The notes: generated by a model from the sequence alone, not told the origin. 64,000 nucleotides of DNA from Candidatus Kirkpatrickella diaphorinae (GCF_025736875.1 NZ_CP107052.1:980001-1044000), one strand, 5' to 3'; positions 17,575-28,788 are shown, counted from the stretch's first letter. Numbers and translations are program-made.

Positions 17575-18127
17575 TGTTTGCCCCGTTTGTTGAAGCGACC
17601 GTCAAACCGCCTAACATTCTGACAAGGCATTATTTGGAAATCGCAACCCGACTCACCAAAAAATTCCCATCGTTGAGAGAATGACATATTGATCTGCTCT
17701 CTTCCCGACCGGCTTTTCCACCTCTGGCCAAAACCCGGATTGCGAGCCGAAAAACCGCGATCCCTGTATGGGACCATGATGAATCGGCGACCGTGTCTCA
17801 TGACCAGACTGCGCTTTGCGGCGTTAAGCCCCTGCCAAAATGCTTCACTTCGAAGGACCTACCCGCTCTTACCGGAAAGCGCACCGGTAAGGTGAATAAC
17901 GTCCTGCCACGCCGGACCTCGTGTCCTGGCTATGGCTATGTGTTAGATCTGTAACGCTCGATTTTGCAAGCATTACGAAACAAGGCGAAAATGTGTCCTG
18001 CACACGTAAATGTCAACGGAAAGCTGAATTCCGGCGTTTTCGCGCAATTTTTCAAGATGATTTAAATCAAATGGCAGAATTTTTTTCAGCATGTCATGTA
18101 AATCGGCAACGATAAAAGGACCGCACC
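17575..18127. other. Intergenic region upstream of cyoA
   Basis: About 550 bases with no supported gene. Open frames here lack coding character. The cyo operon reads away from this region, so it probably holds its promoter. I could not identify a specific regulator site with confidence. Confidence 0.5.
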
Positions 18128-18129
18128 CG

Positions 18130-18163
18130 TCCTCTTAAAAAAACGCGGCCCTTTAAGGCCGCG
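18130..18163 (-). terminator. Intrinsic terminator of the Bax-inhibitor-like gene
   Basis: Stem CGCGGCC (18144-18150) / GGCCGCG (18157-18163) with a 6-base loop. On the minus strand it is followed by a run of seven T. It lies 43 bases after the end of the minus-strand gene at 18206. Confidence 0.85.
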
Positions 18164-18205
18164 CTCCGCTGTCGAAATATTACGGGATGTTAATTCTGCT
18201 GCAAT

Positions 18206-18979
18206 CTATTGGCGACGCACGCCAATGAATTGTAAGAGAAAGACAAAGAGGTTCACGAAATTCAGGTAAAGTGACAGAGCATCATAAACGCTATATTTAC
18301 CCAGCTCAGCAGCGCCGGAATATTGCGTGTAATAAGCGTAAGTCGCCCGGATGCGTTGGGTGTCGTACGCCGTTAACAAGGTGAAAATCAGCACACCCGC
18401 GACATTGATCCCGAAAGTCAGGCCCGAGCTATGGATGAAGATTTGCGCAATCGATGCGAGGATCAGACCGACCAGTCCCATAAAAAGGAATGACCCCATC
18501 GAGGCCAGGCTGCGCCGTGTCGTGTAACCCCAGAGCGACATGGCAAGGAATGTCACAGCACTGATCGCGAAAGCGCGCGCGATTGAGCCCCCCTCATATC
18601 GAAGCAGGATGCTCGACAGACAGGCCCCCATGGAGGCGCTGTAAACGATGAAAAGCGTCTGCACCGTCTCGCGAGAGAATCGGTTAACGCCCGCTGAAAG
18701 CACAAAAACAAAGATGAGCGGTAGAAAGACAACGGCCCAACCCAGAAGTGTGGGCGAGGTGACGATCTGCCCGTCAACCTGCATGGCGGTTGCGTAGAAA
18801 TAATCGCGCACCGGCGTTTCAGCGATAAGATAGGCGACGGCGGCTGAAATCAGCAATCCGAAACCCATCCAATTGTAAATACGCAACATATAGGCGCGGA
18901 GGCCGTTATCCATCACGTCCGCGCTGCTGACCCCAACCCCTGATACAGGGCCTCCGGATCCATTGGGTATGAAAGCCAT
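18206..18979 (-). CDS. Bax inhibitor-1/YccA-family membrane protein
   Basis: A 257-residue inner-membrane protein with about seven hydrophobic helices. GLRAYMLRIYNWMGFGLLI near the N-terminus and the C-terminal TAYDTQRIR followed by LSLYLNFVNLFVFLLQFIG are hallmarks of the BI-1/YbhL/YccA family. E. coli YccA modulates FtsH, and other members act as pH-sensitive calcium leak channels. Which role applies here is unknown. GGAAAGGAT precedes the ATG with good spacing. It stands alone with its own terminator. Confidence 0.92.
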   Translation of the reverse strand: MAFIPNGSGGPVSGVGVSSADVMDNGLRAYMLRIYNWMGFGLLISAAVAYLIAETPVRDYFYATAMQVDGQIVTSPTLLGWAVVFLPLIFVFVLSAGVNRFSRETVQTLFIVYSASMGACLSSILLRYEGGSIARAFAISAVTFLAMSLWGYTTRRSLASMGSFLFMGLVGLILASIAQIFIHSSGLTFGINVAGVLIFTLLTAYDTQRIRATYAYYTQYSGAAELGKYSVYDALSLYLNFVNLFVFLLQFIGVRRQ

Positions 18980-19156
18980 GATATCCTTTCCTGGAACCAG
19001 TCACATCTGGTTGATCATACTAGAATGTGGCATCTTCCATGCAATAATCAAGTCTTAGCTGTAAGTCCTTCCGCCATGGAAAGCTTAAACTGATTATGCG
19101 CCCCCCTTCCTACCTGAAAAATCACGCTCAACCTCGGCGAAGAGAGAGTACGGCAA

Positions 19157-19732
19157 ATGAGACTGACTGTCGCAATCCCCGCAGATCTCGCGCTTCAACG
19201 AAGCCTTTCCTCTTTTCACGCCAGCGCGCCGCATATTGAATGGGTCGAGGCGAATCAGTGCTTCCTCACAGTGCGGGAACTGGGCACCATCACAGATATT
19301 GATGTGCTTGATGCGCTTGACCTCGAATTGTTGCGCATTGCACCGCGCGGCCTGGAGGTCAATTTCACCGGATTGACGATCGAACCTCAAGGATTAACGG
19401 ACGCCATCTATTTAGAGGTTGCGCCTGATGACGCCCTTTCGAACTTCCGCACCAAAATTGAGAATGCGACGCGGCGCAGCGGGCACAGGCTTGAAAAACG
19501 CCGTTATCGTCCGCGTCTCCGTTTGGGCCAGGCGAGAACCTCCCTCCGCGCCCAAACCATTCTCTGGACTCAGAAGATGAATCTCGACATTTGCGGCATG
19601 ATGCATGTTGATCGCTTCTGCCTTCTTGAAATGCGCGGCGATGCCAGTCAGCTATGGTGGGAGAAATGTGAGGATTATCCGCTCAGCCACCATCACGCCC
19701 CGATAGCAGCCTGGAAGGCACCGCATTTATAG
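19157..19732 (+). CDS. 2'-5' RNA ligase/ThpR-like protein lacking both HxTx histidines
   Basis: A 191-residue protein whose length and order match the 2H phosphoesterase (LigT/ThpR) family: an N-terminal 'rltvaIpad' strand, a first motif at residues 36-39, a second at 120-123, and a C-terminal FCLLEMRGD...YPL block. In active enzymes each motif is H-x-T/S-x. Here they read F-L-T-V (inside CFLTVRELG) and R-L-R-L (inside YRPRLRLGQAR), so both catalytic histidines are replaced. If the alignment is right the protein is not a cyclic phosphodiesterase, though it might still bind RNA or nucleotides. The frame is intact with a purine-rich leader before the ATG. It converges with the MprF-like gene, only 10 bases separating the stops. 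Confidence 0.65.
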   Translation: MRLTVAIPADLALQRSLSSFHASAPHIEWVEANQCFLTVRELGTITDIDVLDALDLELLRIAPRGLEVNFTGLTIEPQGLTDAIYLEVAPDDALSNFRTKIENATRRSGHRLEKRRYRPRLRLGQARTSLRAQTILWTQKMNLDICGMMHVDRFCLLEMRGDASQLWWEKCEDYPLSHHHAPIAAWKAPHL

Positions 19733-19742
19733 GCGCCCGAGG

Positions 19743-21854
19743 TCAGGAGGCGCCGGTATCCTCACGCGTCTGGTGCGCGGCATGATCCCGTTTGCCACTA
19801 TAGGCGAACCGCGTTTCAACATGGAAGAAATTGCGCATCGAGGGACGTCGACGCGTACGGGCCGTATGGTGCGACATGATTTCATGCAGGGCCGATTGCC
19901 AGCTCTCGGGTGGACTGCAGCATAACCCCGCCTCCCGCCCGGCATCATCGAAAATCGTCAGGCCGATATCTTCGTAGATCGCGCGGAACTGATCGGTTAC
20001 GCTCACAAAACAAGGTTGACATGACCGCTCAAAAGCCAGGTCACGCAAACGCCAGATGGCAGCGGTGCCAGCCTCAACGTCTCCCGCCGGGTCGCCAATA
20101 CCGATCACGAATTCGCGCGACTGGAAAAATGGCAACGCGGCTTTTCGGTCTTCCGTGATAAGCAGGCCGTGTGGACGCCAATGCGCGACTTGGAGGGAGG
20201 CGCGGTCAAAGGTGAAGTAACTTGTATGCGTGTCCGGTGACCAGGGCGCGACCACCGTCAGCGTGCGGCTGAAGATACGGCTGACGGCAAACAGCCCCAA
20301 CAGGGCCGAGATCGCGACAATCCATCGCAATTGGCGTGCATCCGGGTCAAAAATCAGGCGCTGCCACCAATTATGGCCCAGCGTTTGATGAAGCGCGATA
20401 GGAGCCAACAAGGCGACGCTCAAAATCCAGACGGAGACCGGGCCGATGAGGGAGAGGGAAAGCGGCTCCACCACAAGGCGGGAGCGTCGATAATAACAGG
20501 CCCGGAAAGGCGCGATCGATAAGATAATGAGCATGACGGCCAGGGGCAGAGGCATAGCCGCCTCCCGCACAACCAGCAGCGGCAGGGTGATCGTCAGGAG
20601 AAGCATGGCGGCCTTCCAAGCCACGGTCACGCGCTGGACGAGCCCCACCGCCACCCCGATCAGGCAGACGCCGATCACGCTCAGCGCGACCTCCGCAAAT
20701 TGCAGCGTCAAAAGGCCGAAGCGCGGTGCGAGGATATGGACCGGCACAGCGACAGCGTAAAAAAGGAGGGCGACGCCCGTCCCTGACACAAGTCCGGTCG
20801 AGACCGCGACTGAAAAATCGGCTTCGGACTCCCGGATGGCCAGGCTGGGGCGGCGCACGCGCCAGGTTTCAAGGCTTTTCTTCCGCCGGGTCAGTAAGGC
20901 CGCGTCACTGCGCAGGAAGAGTTCATGCGTCGCGAACATGATCCCCGCGAGGACGAGCGGCACGATGTAATAGAACAGGCGGAATACCAGAATAATGCCG
21001 AGCACTTGTGAAGGCGGCAACCAGCGCGTCAGGGCATAGAGCATCGCGCCATCGAACACGCCCAGCCCGCCCGGAACGGAGGCCGCAAGGCCGAGCGTGT
21101 AGGAAGCAACGTAAATTGACAGGAACGTGCCGAAGCCCGGGCCGCCACCGGATGGCAGCAGCACGTAGGCGATCAGCGCTGTGGCTGTCATATCGGCTGC
21201 GCTGACAAAAACCTGCATGACCGCGATTTCGGGCCGTGGGATTTCGATTGAGAAATTGAAAAGCCGGATCTCACGCAGGCGGAAGGAAACGCCGATATAA
21301 AGGAGGACAATAAGCCAGCCGCACGCCCCGATGATCTGCGCCGCAATCGGCGGCAGATGCCTCAAAATCGGGATGTAATCCGGCTCCCAGATGAAGATGC
21401 CGCTGATGAGGGCCGTCGCCCCCAGAAGATAGGTTGTCGAGCAGAAAGCGATGATATGGGCGACGCCACCGGTCGGGATGCCCCAGTTTCGATAAAGGCG
21501 AAACCGGACAGCCGCGCCGGAGACCGCTGCCAGACCGAGATTATGCGACAGAACGTAAGAGCAGAATGCCGCGAAAGCCGCCCGGCGAAAGCTCTGCCGC
21601 ATTTTGATATGGACGCAGGCCAGCCAGTCATAAAAAGAGAGAATGAAATAAGATAGAAACGTCGCCAGCCCCGCCAGAAGAAGAGACTGAAGCGGGATCG
21701 CATCAATGCTGCGGCGTATGTCCTGATAAGAGAGGCTTCTCAGCTCCCTCTGGATCACGATGATGGATGCGATCAGCAGGATGGCGCCGATCAGCGCCGG
21801 TGCCCGTGTCAAAATCCTTCTCATAGGGGTTCGAGATGGGGCGGGTTCGATCAT
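19743..21854 (-). CDS. MprF-like membrane protein with shortened C-terminal domain
   Basis: About 703 residues (start chosen at MIEPAPSRTP; MRRILTRAP 10 codons later is also possible). The N-terminal ~500 residues are a block of membrane helices resembling the UPF0104/flippase part of MprF (for example ASVPGGLGVFDGAMLY). The C-terminal part begins like the DUF2156 aminoacyltransferase (TSYFTFDRASLQ, FVIGIGDPAGD, FRAIYEDIGLTIFDDAGREAGL) but ends soon after where family members continue with a second GNAT-like half. MprF transfers lysine from Lys-tRNA to phosphatidylglycerol and flips the product, giving resistance to cationic peptides. It lies just behind a lysyl-tRNA synthetase gene on the same strand, consistent with a Lys-tRNA link. 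Whether it still has transferase activity is doubtful. Confidence 0.7.
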   Translation of the reverse strand: MIEPAPSRTPMRRILTRAPALIGAILLIASIIVIQRELRSLSYQDIRRSIDAIPLQSLLLAGLATFLSYFILSFYDWLACVHIKMRQSFRRAAFAAFCSYVLSHNLGLAAVSGAAVRFRLYRNWGIPTGGVAHIIAFCSTTYLLGATALISGIFIWEPDYIPILRHLPPIAAQIIGACGWLIVLLYIGVSFRLREIRLFNFSIEIPRPEIAVMQVFVSAADMTATALIAYVLLPSGGGPGFGTFLSIYVASYTLGLAASVPGGLGVFDGAMLYALTRWLPPSQVLGIILVFRLFYYIVPLVLAGIMFATHELFLRSDAALLTRRKKSLETWRVRRPSLAIRESEADFSVAVSTGLVSGTGVALLFYAVAVPVHILAPRFGLLTLQFAEVALSVIGVCLIGVAVGLVQRVTVAWKAAMLLLTITLPLLVVREAAMPLPLAVMLIILSIAPFRACYYRRSRLVVEPLSLSLIGPVSVWILSVALLAPIALHQTLGHNWWQRLIFDPDARQLRWIVAISALLGLFAVSRIFSRTLTVVAPWSPDTHTSYFTFDRASLQVAHWRPHGLLITEDRKAALPFFQSREFVIGIGDPAGDVEAGTAAIWRLRDLAFERSCQPCFVSVTDQFRAIYEDIGLTIFDDAGREAGLCCSPPESWQSALHEIMSHHTARTRRRPSMRNFFHVETRFAYSGKRDHAAHQTREDTGAS

Positions 21855-21900
21855 CGGGAAAGCCGCGTCGTGTCCAGCATGAGAACGGCGATCTCTGGCC

Positions 21901-23502
21901 TCAGGCGTCCGGCACGGCGGATGCTGCCGATGGGGGCCGTGCAAGCGCCTCCTCTATCAGCGCGACCGTCTCTTTAAGCCCGAGTAACGCCGCAAAAATG
22001 CCGAAACGCGGCCCCTCCGTCTGTCCGAGGAGAACCTCATAGAGACAGCCGAACCATGCTCTGAGCGGGGTGAATTGATGACGCTTGCCCACCTCAAAGA
22101 CGATATCCTGGACTTGAACCGGGGAAAAGGCCGGGTCTGCCTTTGCAAGTTCGGTTGCGAGATCCTGCAATGCCTGACGCTCCTGCTCTGACGGTTGCCT
22201 GAAACGTTTATCCGGTTTCACGAAGTCCCGATAATACGCCAGGGCATAGCCGACTAAACGGTCAACATAGGGATGCGTTTCCGGAGAAAGCGTGGCGTCA
22301 TAACGCTGGATGAATTTCCAGAGCGGGGCCGGCGCGTCGACATTGGCGACGGAGGCAAGATTGAGCAATGCCGCGAAAGATAAGGGGCTGAGCGTATCCC
22401 GGCCCGCTTTGCCCCTCTGAATAAACCATGCCGGGTTAGCGGGGCGCGTCTCCTCCGGTTGCTCCAGCAATTTCTCGGCATTGGCCAGATATTCATCCAT
22501 GGCCCTCGGGATCACATCGAAGAACAGGCGTTTCGCGCGAGTGGGCTGATTGAACATATATTGCGAGAGGCTCTCCGGCGGCGCGTAACGCAACCATTCC
22601 TCAATCGACAGGCCATTCCCTTTTGACTTGCTGATTTTCTGAGCATTTTGGTCCAGAAACAGTTCATAAGTCAGTGTCTGGGGCGGCTGGCGGCCAAGTA
22701 TGCGACAGATCTTGCTGGAGAGTTTGACGCTGTCGATCAGATCCTTGCCGGACATTTCATAATCCACGCCGAGCGCATACCAGCGCATGGCCCAATCGGC
22801 CTTCCACTGCATTTTTGCCCCGCCACCCAGCACGGAGGTTTCGAAATTCCGGCCCGTCTCGGGGTCTTTCCATGTCACTGTGGCAGCATCGGCATCAACG
22901 CCCAGGATAGGCACCTGCATCACATGCCCGGCCTCCGGATGGATCGGCAGAACGGGGGAGTAGGTTGCGCGCCGCTCCTGCCCCAATGTCGGCGCGATGG
23001 TCGCCACGACCTCATCATGCACTTCCAGCATACGGCGCAAGGCCGCATCGAAACGGCCCTCCGTGTAATATATGGTCGCGGACGCGAATTCATATTCAAA
23101 ACCGAAACGATCCAGAAAGGCGCAGAGCATCGCATTATTATGCGCCGCGAAACTCTCATATTTTCCGAAAGGATCAGGAATGCGGGAAAGGGGCAGGCCC
23201 AGATGCGCCTGAAGCATTTCCTGCTGCGGGACATTGCCCGGCACTTTGCGCAGCGCATCCATATCGTCCGAAAAAGTCAGGATTTTCGCCTGCCGACCGG
23301 TCATGAACTCGTAAGCAAGCTTTACCCAACTTGTCCGCGCCACCTCCCCGAATGTGCCGATATGCGGCAGGCCGGATGGCCCGTAGCCTGTCTCCAGCAA
23401 AGCCGGTTTATCTGCCGGAACGTTTTGCAGATGTTTGACGAGCTTGCGGGCCTCGTCACACGGCCATGTCTTGAGATCAGGATGGAAATCGGAATTTTGC
23501 AT
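21901..23502 (-). CDS. lysS: Class I lysyl-tRNA synthetase (LysK type)
   Basis: A 533-residue class I enzyme, the archaeal-type LysRS used by many Alphaproteobacteria in place of the class II enzyme. The HIGH-like motif is PHIGTFGE and the KMSKS-like motif is KISKSKGNG. The N-terminal Rossmann domain starts TWPCDEARKL and the C-terminal helical bundle contains the anticodon-binding part. It charges tRNA-Lys with lysine. The start MQNSDFHP at 23502 is chosen because the upstream 33 codons do not resemble the family. The MprF-like gene follows by 46 bases and may be co-transcribed. The helicase gene diverges 119 bases away. Confidence 0.93.
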   Translation of the reverse strand: MQNSDFHPDLKTWPCDEARKLVKHLQNVPADKPALLETGYGPSGLPHIGTFGEVARTSWVKLAYEFMTGRQAKILTFSDDMDALRKVPGNVPQQEMLQAHLGLPLSRIPDPFGKYESFAAHNNAMLCAFLDRFGFEYEFASATIYYTEGRFDAALRRMLEVHDEVVATIAPTLGQERRATYSPVLPIHPEAGHVMQVPILGVDADAATVTWKDPETGRNFETSVLGGGAKMQWKADWAMRWYALGVDYEMSGKDLIDSVKLSSKICRILGRQPPQTLTYELFLDQNAQKISKSKGNGLSIEEWLRYAPPESLSQYMFNQPTRAKRLFFDVIPRAMDEYLANAEKLLEQPEETRPANPAWFIQRGKAGRDTLSPLSFAALLNLASVANVDAPAPLWKFIQRYDATLSPETHPYVDRLVGYALAYYRDFVKPDKRFRQPSEQERQALQDLATELAKADPAFSPVQVQDIVFEVGKRHQFTPLRAWFGCLYEVLLGQTEGPRFGIFAALLGLKETVALIEEALARPPSAASAVPDA

Positions 23503-23621
23503 ATGAGGTCGCGATACAGTGCTGGTTACCGTGCGAAACCTAGAAACACTCATCGCAGCGGTCAAGCGGACACATGAAACATTGCTGGGCGCGTGGCGCA
23601 AGCTACGCTACTGTATCACCA

Positions 23622-26570
23622 ATGTCACAACCCTCCCCCGCCTTTCTGAAGCACGGTCCGGCTTTTCTCATCACGCTGGATGGCGCCTCCCTGTTGACAC
23701 AGGACGGCAAGCTGCTTGCGCTATCCCTGGCTGAGGCGCGGGATTTATGGGCGCGTGCCCCGTCCCCCATTGTCATTAACGGTGCTGTCACGGTCAGGCG
23801 ACTGGGTTTGCGCGCCGTTGTGCCCCCTTATCCCTGGCGGGATGTGCTGGAGCTTTTCCTGTTCATCCATCCCACGACCAGTATCGCCCCGACACTTAAA
23901 GGGGTCTGCGATGCGCTGGATATTCCGCTTGAGGAGGGCACCGATGCGCGCATTCTCCTGACGATCACCGCGCGGCTGGAAGAGCAGCTCGCCAGCCTGC
24001 TTCAGTCGCCTGGCCGACGGGAGATTGGCGGCCTCATGCAGGTTCTGCACCGTCATCATTGGCCCTGGCGGCATGACCTGCAACATTTACTGGGTGATGT
24101 CGCCCTCTCAACCGTGGAGGACACGCTCCCGCTCAAAATCTGGCGTCGCCTCCCGAAATGGGAGGATGAGGCCCCGCCCCCACCCGCGGGCGCGCGGCCC
24201 GTCTCACGTGATGCGGCGCTGGACCGCCTGGCTGATATCATCGGCAAGGATGCGGAGACACGTCCGGCGCAGCGTGATTTCACGTCTGTCGCCTGCGAGG
24301 CTTTTCAACCGCGTGAGGCGCCCGGTATGCCGGAGCTTGTACTGGCCGAGGCCGGCACGGGCACCGGCAAAACGGCCGGCTACCTCGCCCCGGCATCCGT
24401 CTGGGCGGAGAAAAATGGCGGCACAGTGTGGGTCTCAACATACACGCGTCACCTTCAGAAGCAGATTGAGCGTGAACTCCATGCGCTTTTCCCGGATCGT
24501 GTCACGCGACGGCGCAAAATCGTCATTCGTAAAGGGCGGGAAAATTATCTTTGTCTTCTCAATTATGAAGACAGCGTCAATGTTTTCGCGGCCCGACCGG
24601 ACAGATCCGCCGCACCTATGGGCATATTGCTCGCCCTGGTCGCGCGGTGGGCCTCAATGACGGAGGATGGGGATCTGATTGGCGGGGATCTCCCCGGATG
24701 GTTCTTCGATTTTTATGACCGCGCGACATTGCTAAGCATGGCTGACCGGCGCGGGGAGTGTATTTACAGCGCCTGCCCGCATTACCAGAGCTGCTTCGTT
24801 GAACATTCCATCCGCCGCGCCAAATCGGCGGAAATTGTGGTGGCCAATCATGCCCTCGTCATGGCGCAATCCGCGTGGGCGCTCCATGATGAGGAAACAT
24901 TACCGGATGAGGATCAACCTCCGACACATTATGTTTTTGATGAGGGACATCACCTTCCCGACGCGGCGGACAGTGCTTTTTCCGTCGCCTTATCCGGTCT
25001 GGAAGCATCGGAGTTGCGACGCTGGCTTCTAGGGGCTGAAGGGGGACGCTCCCGCGCGCGTGGATTGCGCCGCCGACTGGAAGATCTGATCGCGCAAGAT
25101 GCGTCTCTGGAACGGCATATCATGCATGTGATCACCGCCGCACAGGCTCTCCCTTCCCCCGGATGGCTGGATCGCCTTCAGACCGAACCACAGGCCCCGA
25201 TTGAAGCCGCGGAGGCGACGGAGTTGTCTCTGGAGGTCAATCCTTCAGAGGCCTTCCTTCAGACGCTTCATCAGCAATTGCGCGCCCGCACGCAGCTCCA
25301 CCCGCGGCAGGACCAGCTTGAATGTGACCTGCAACCGATTGATCCACGTCTTGATCTTCTGGCGCCACGCCTTCGCGAGGCTTTATGCGCCCTTAAAAAA
25401 CCGCTGGAGCGTCTGGTGGGCGCTTTCATGGCGCAATTATCGGACCCGGACGACATATTGGAGGCGCCCCAGCGTATCCGTCTGGAAGCCGCCGCACGCG
25501 CGTTGAAAAGGCGTGCGATCTTCAGGCTGGACGCATGGATCGACCTGCTGACCGCCATCACGCCAGAAAAAGCGCCTTCGGATGATGATCGTTTTATCGA
25601 TATCATCCGCAGTGAGGCCATCTCTCATCGCCGTTTCAGCGGCACACGCTTTGATATCGGCATTCATCGCCATTGGCGTGACCCCACCATCCCTTATGCC
25701 ACCGTCATGCAGGCCTCGGCGCATGGTATCCTCGTGACATCCGCGACTTTGCGGGACCAGCCCGGCATGACGGAGATGTCCGAACATGATGTTTCAGGCA
25801 ATGATCCGCCCCGACATGATATCTCTCTCGCCGGACGCGCCGCGCGCCCCTCTGACGCGGAGGCTTCCTGGCGCGCGGCGGAGCATATGATGGGCGCGAG
25901 CCACTTTCTGAAACCCGCAATGCGCGCCGCGATGATGAGCCCTTATGATTATCGGACGCAGACGCGCGCTTATATAGTGACGGATGTCTCACATCGTGAA
26001 ATCGCGCAACTCGCAGCCGCTTTCGAGGCCCTTTTCACGGCGTCCCGCGGCGGTGCGCTCGGTCTCTTTACGGCGATCAGCCGCCTCCGCAGTGTCTATA
26101 AATATCTCGCACCGCGGCTGGAAAAACTGCGCCTCCCCCTTTTCGCGCAGCATGTCGACCAGATGGATAATGCGACCCTCGTCGATATTTTTCGGACGGA
26201 AATCGATAGCTGCCTTCTGGGGACGGATGCCATGCGGGACGGGATCGACATTAAAGGAAATGCCCTTCGCCTCGTCGTATTTGAAAAGACCCCGTGGCCG
26301 CGCCCCGATATTCTGCATCGTGAGAGGCGTCGCCATGCGGTGGAAACAGGTTTGGATGATTATGATGATCGCCTGACCCGGATGCGCATCCGGCAGGGTT
26401 TCGGGCGCCTCATAAGATCAAGCGCCGATAAAGGTGTTTTCGTAACGCTTGACCGCCAGTTTCCGTCGCGCCTGCTTTCCGCGTTCCCGGAAGGTGTGGT
26501 GGTTGAGCGCCTCGGTTTACGGGATGTCACCACCCGGATCAGCGATTTTCTCGCGGAAGCGACCGATTGA
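23622..26570 (+). CDS. DinG/XPD-like ATP-dependent DNA helicase
   Basis: About 982 residues, superfamily 2 helicase of the Rad3/XPD/DinG group. Walker A is EAGTGTGKTAGYL, around residue 260 from the chosen start. Cysteines suited to a 4Fe-4S cluster follow (CLLNYED, then GECIYSACPHYQSCF). The DEAH-like box is FDEGHHLPDAAD, and helicase motif VI is IRQGFGRLIRS near the end. Members unwind 5'-to-3', resolving D-loops, R-loops or G-quadruplexes. An N-terminal ~230-residue extension precedes the motor and resembles the alphaproteobacterial DinG-like form. The ATG at 23622 (MSQPSPAFL) is chosen; 16 more codons are open upstream. It ends just before the groEL terminator. Confidence 0.88.
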   Translation: MSQPSPAFLKHGPAFLITLDGASLLTQDGKLLALSLAEARDLWARAPSPIVINGAVTVRRLGLRAVVPPYPWRDVLELFLFIHPTTSIAPTLKGVCDALDIPLEEGTDARILLTITARLEEQLASLLQSPGRREIGGLMQVLHRHHWPWRHDLQHLLGDVALSTVEDTLPLKIWRRLPKWEDEAPPPPAGARPVSRDAALDRLADIIGKDAETRPAQRDFTSVACEAFQPREAPGMPELVLAEAGTGTGKTAGYLAPASVWAEKNGGTVWVSTYTRHLQKQIERELHALFPDRVTRRRKIVIRKGRENYLCLLNYEDSVNVFAARPDRSAAPMGILLALVARWASMTEDGDLIGGDLPGWFFDFYDRATLLSMADRRGECIYSACPHYQSCFVEHSIRRAKSAEIVVANHALVMAQSAWALHDEETLPDEDQPPTHYVFDEGHHLPDAADSAFSVALSGLEASELRRWLLGAEGGRSRARGLRRRLEDLIAQDASLERHIMHVITAAQALPSPGWLDRLQTEPQAPIEAAEATELSLEVNPSEAFLQTLHQQLRARTQLHPRQDQLECDLQPIDPRLDLLAPRLREALCALKKPLERLVGAFMAQLSDPDDILEAPQRIRLEAAARALKRRAIFRLDAWIDLLTAITPEKAPSDDDRFIDIIRSEAISHRRFSGTRFDIGIHRHWRDPTIPYATVMQASAHGILVTSATLRDQPGMTEMSEHDVSGNDPPRHDISLAGRAARPSDAEASWRAAEHMMGASHFLKPAMRAAMMSPYDYRTQTRAYIVTDVSHREIAQLAAAFEALFTASRGGALGLFTAISRLRSVYKYLAPRLEKLRLPLFAQHVDQMDNATLVDIFRTEIDSCLLGTDAMRDGIDIKGNALRLVVFEKTPWPRPDILHRERRRHAVETGLDDYDDRLTRMRIRQGFGRLIRSSADKGVFVTLDRQFPSRLLSAFPEGVVVERLGLRDVTTRISDFLAEATD

Positions 26571-26611
26571 CGGTTCTCAAAGTGCGATGACGAGTTGCGC
26601 GCCCGACACTA

Positions 26612-26650
26612 CAAAAAAAACTGCCCCGCAAAAGCGAGGCAGTCTTTTTG
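26612..26650. terminator. Terminator between helicase gene and groEL
   Basis: Stem ACTGCC-CGC / GCG-GGCAGT with an AAAA loop, A-run on the left and T-run on the right, so it can function on both strands. It ends groEL (minus) and probably also the helicase gene (plus). Confidence 0.8.
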
Positions 26651-26670
26651 TAACGCTGAATGACGCGGAC

Positions 26671-28326
<1,656 letters not shown>

Positions 28327-28356
28327 TTACAGTCAGGTTCAGTCAGATGAGGCCGC

Positions 28357-28650
28357 TCAGCTGATCACGCCCATAATGTCGCTTTCTTTCATGATCAGCA
28401 GCTCTTTGCCGTCAATCTTCACTTCCGTCCCGGACCATTTTCCGAAAAGGACGCGATCACCTTCCTTGACGTCCAGGGCGACGATCTGGCCCTGCTCATT
28501 GCGGGCACCCGGTCCTACCGAGATGACCACGCCTTCCATCGGTTTTTCCTTCGCCGTGTCGGGGATGATGATGCCGCCAGCGGTTTTTTCTTCACCATTA
28601 AGACGCTCGACCACCACACGGTCATGTAAAGGTCTGAATTTATTTACCAT
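28357..28650 (-). CDS. groS: Co-chaperonin GroES
   Basis: A 97-residue 10-kDa chaperonin. [13 protein letters not shown], the mobile loop [18 protein letters not shown] and VGPGARNE are all present. It forms the heptameric lid of GroEL. The start MVNKFRPL at 28650 is the family standard; the longer frame to 28737 would run into the CIRCE operator. First gene of the groESL operon. Confidence 0.98.
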   Translation of the reverse strand: MVNKFRPLHDRVVVERLNGEEKTAGGIIIPDTAKEKPMEGVVISVGPGARNEQGQIVALDVKEGDRVLFGKWSGTEVKIDGKELLIMKESDIMGVIS

Positions 28651-28730
28651 GGATCGCTCCAAAATTAGGGGTCGTGCCCTCGATTGATAAGCAGCACAAC
28701 CGGTTTGCGCGCCCGCAAAGCCGCAGCGCG

Positions 28731-28757
28731 TTAGCACTCTCTTATCGGGAGTGCCAA
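28731..28757 (-). promoter_or_regulatory. CIRCE operator (HrcA site) of groESL
   Basis: TTAGCACTC, 9 bases, GAGTGCCAA on the plus strand. The consensus is TTAGCACTC-N9-GAGTGCTAA, so one arm is perfect and the other has a single change. It lies immediately downstream of the promoter -10 box and about 80 bases before groES, where HrcA would repress in the absence of heat stress. Confidence 0.93.
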
Positions 28758-28759
28758 AC

Positions 28760-28788
28760 TAGATAAGGTTTAATTTTTTTTCCGTCAA
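28760..28788 (-). promoter_or_regulatory. Probable sigma-70-type promoter of groESL
   Basis: On the minus strand: -35 TTGACG, 17-base A-rich spacer, -10 TATCTA. The CIRCE operator starts 2 bases after the -10 box, so HrcA binding would block initiation. Confidence 0.7.

Noticed and set aside
22648..23577. 309-codon plus-strand frame antisense to lysS
   Set aside because: The minus-strand lysyl-tRNA synthetase motifs (HIGH, KMSKS) lie on the opposite strand and explain the open frame; the antisense translation has no family character.
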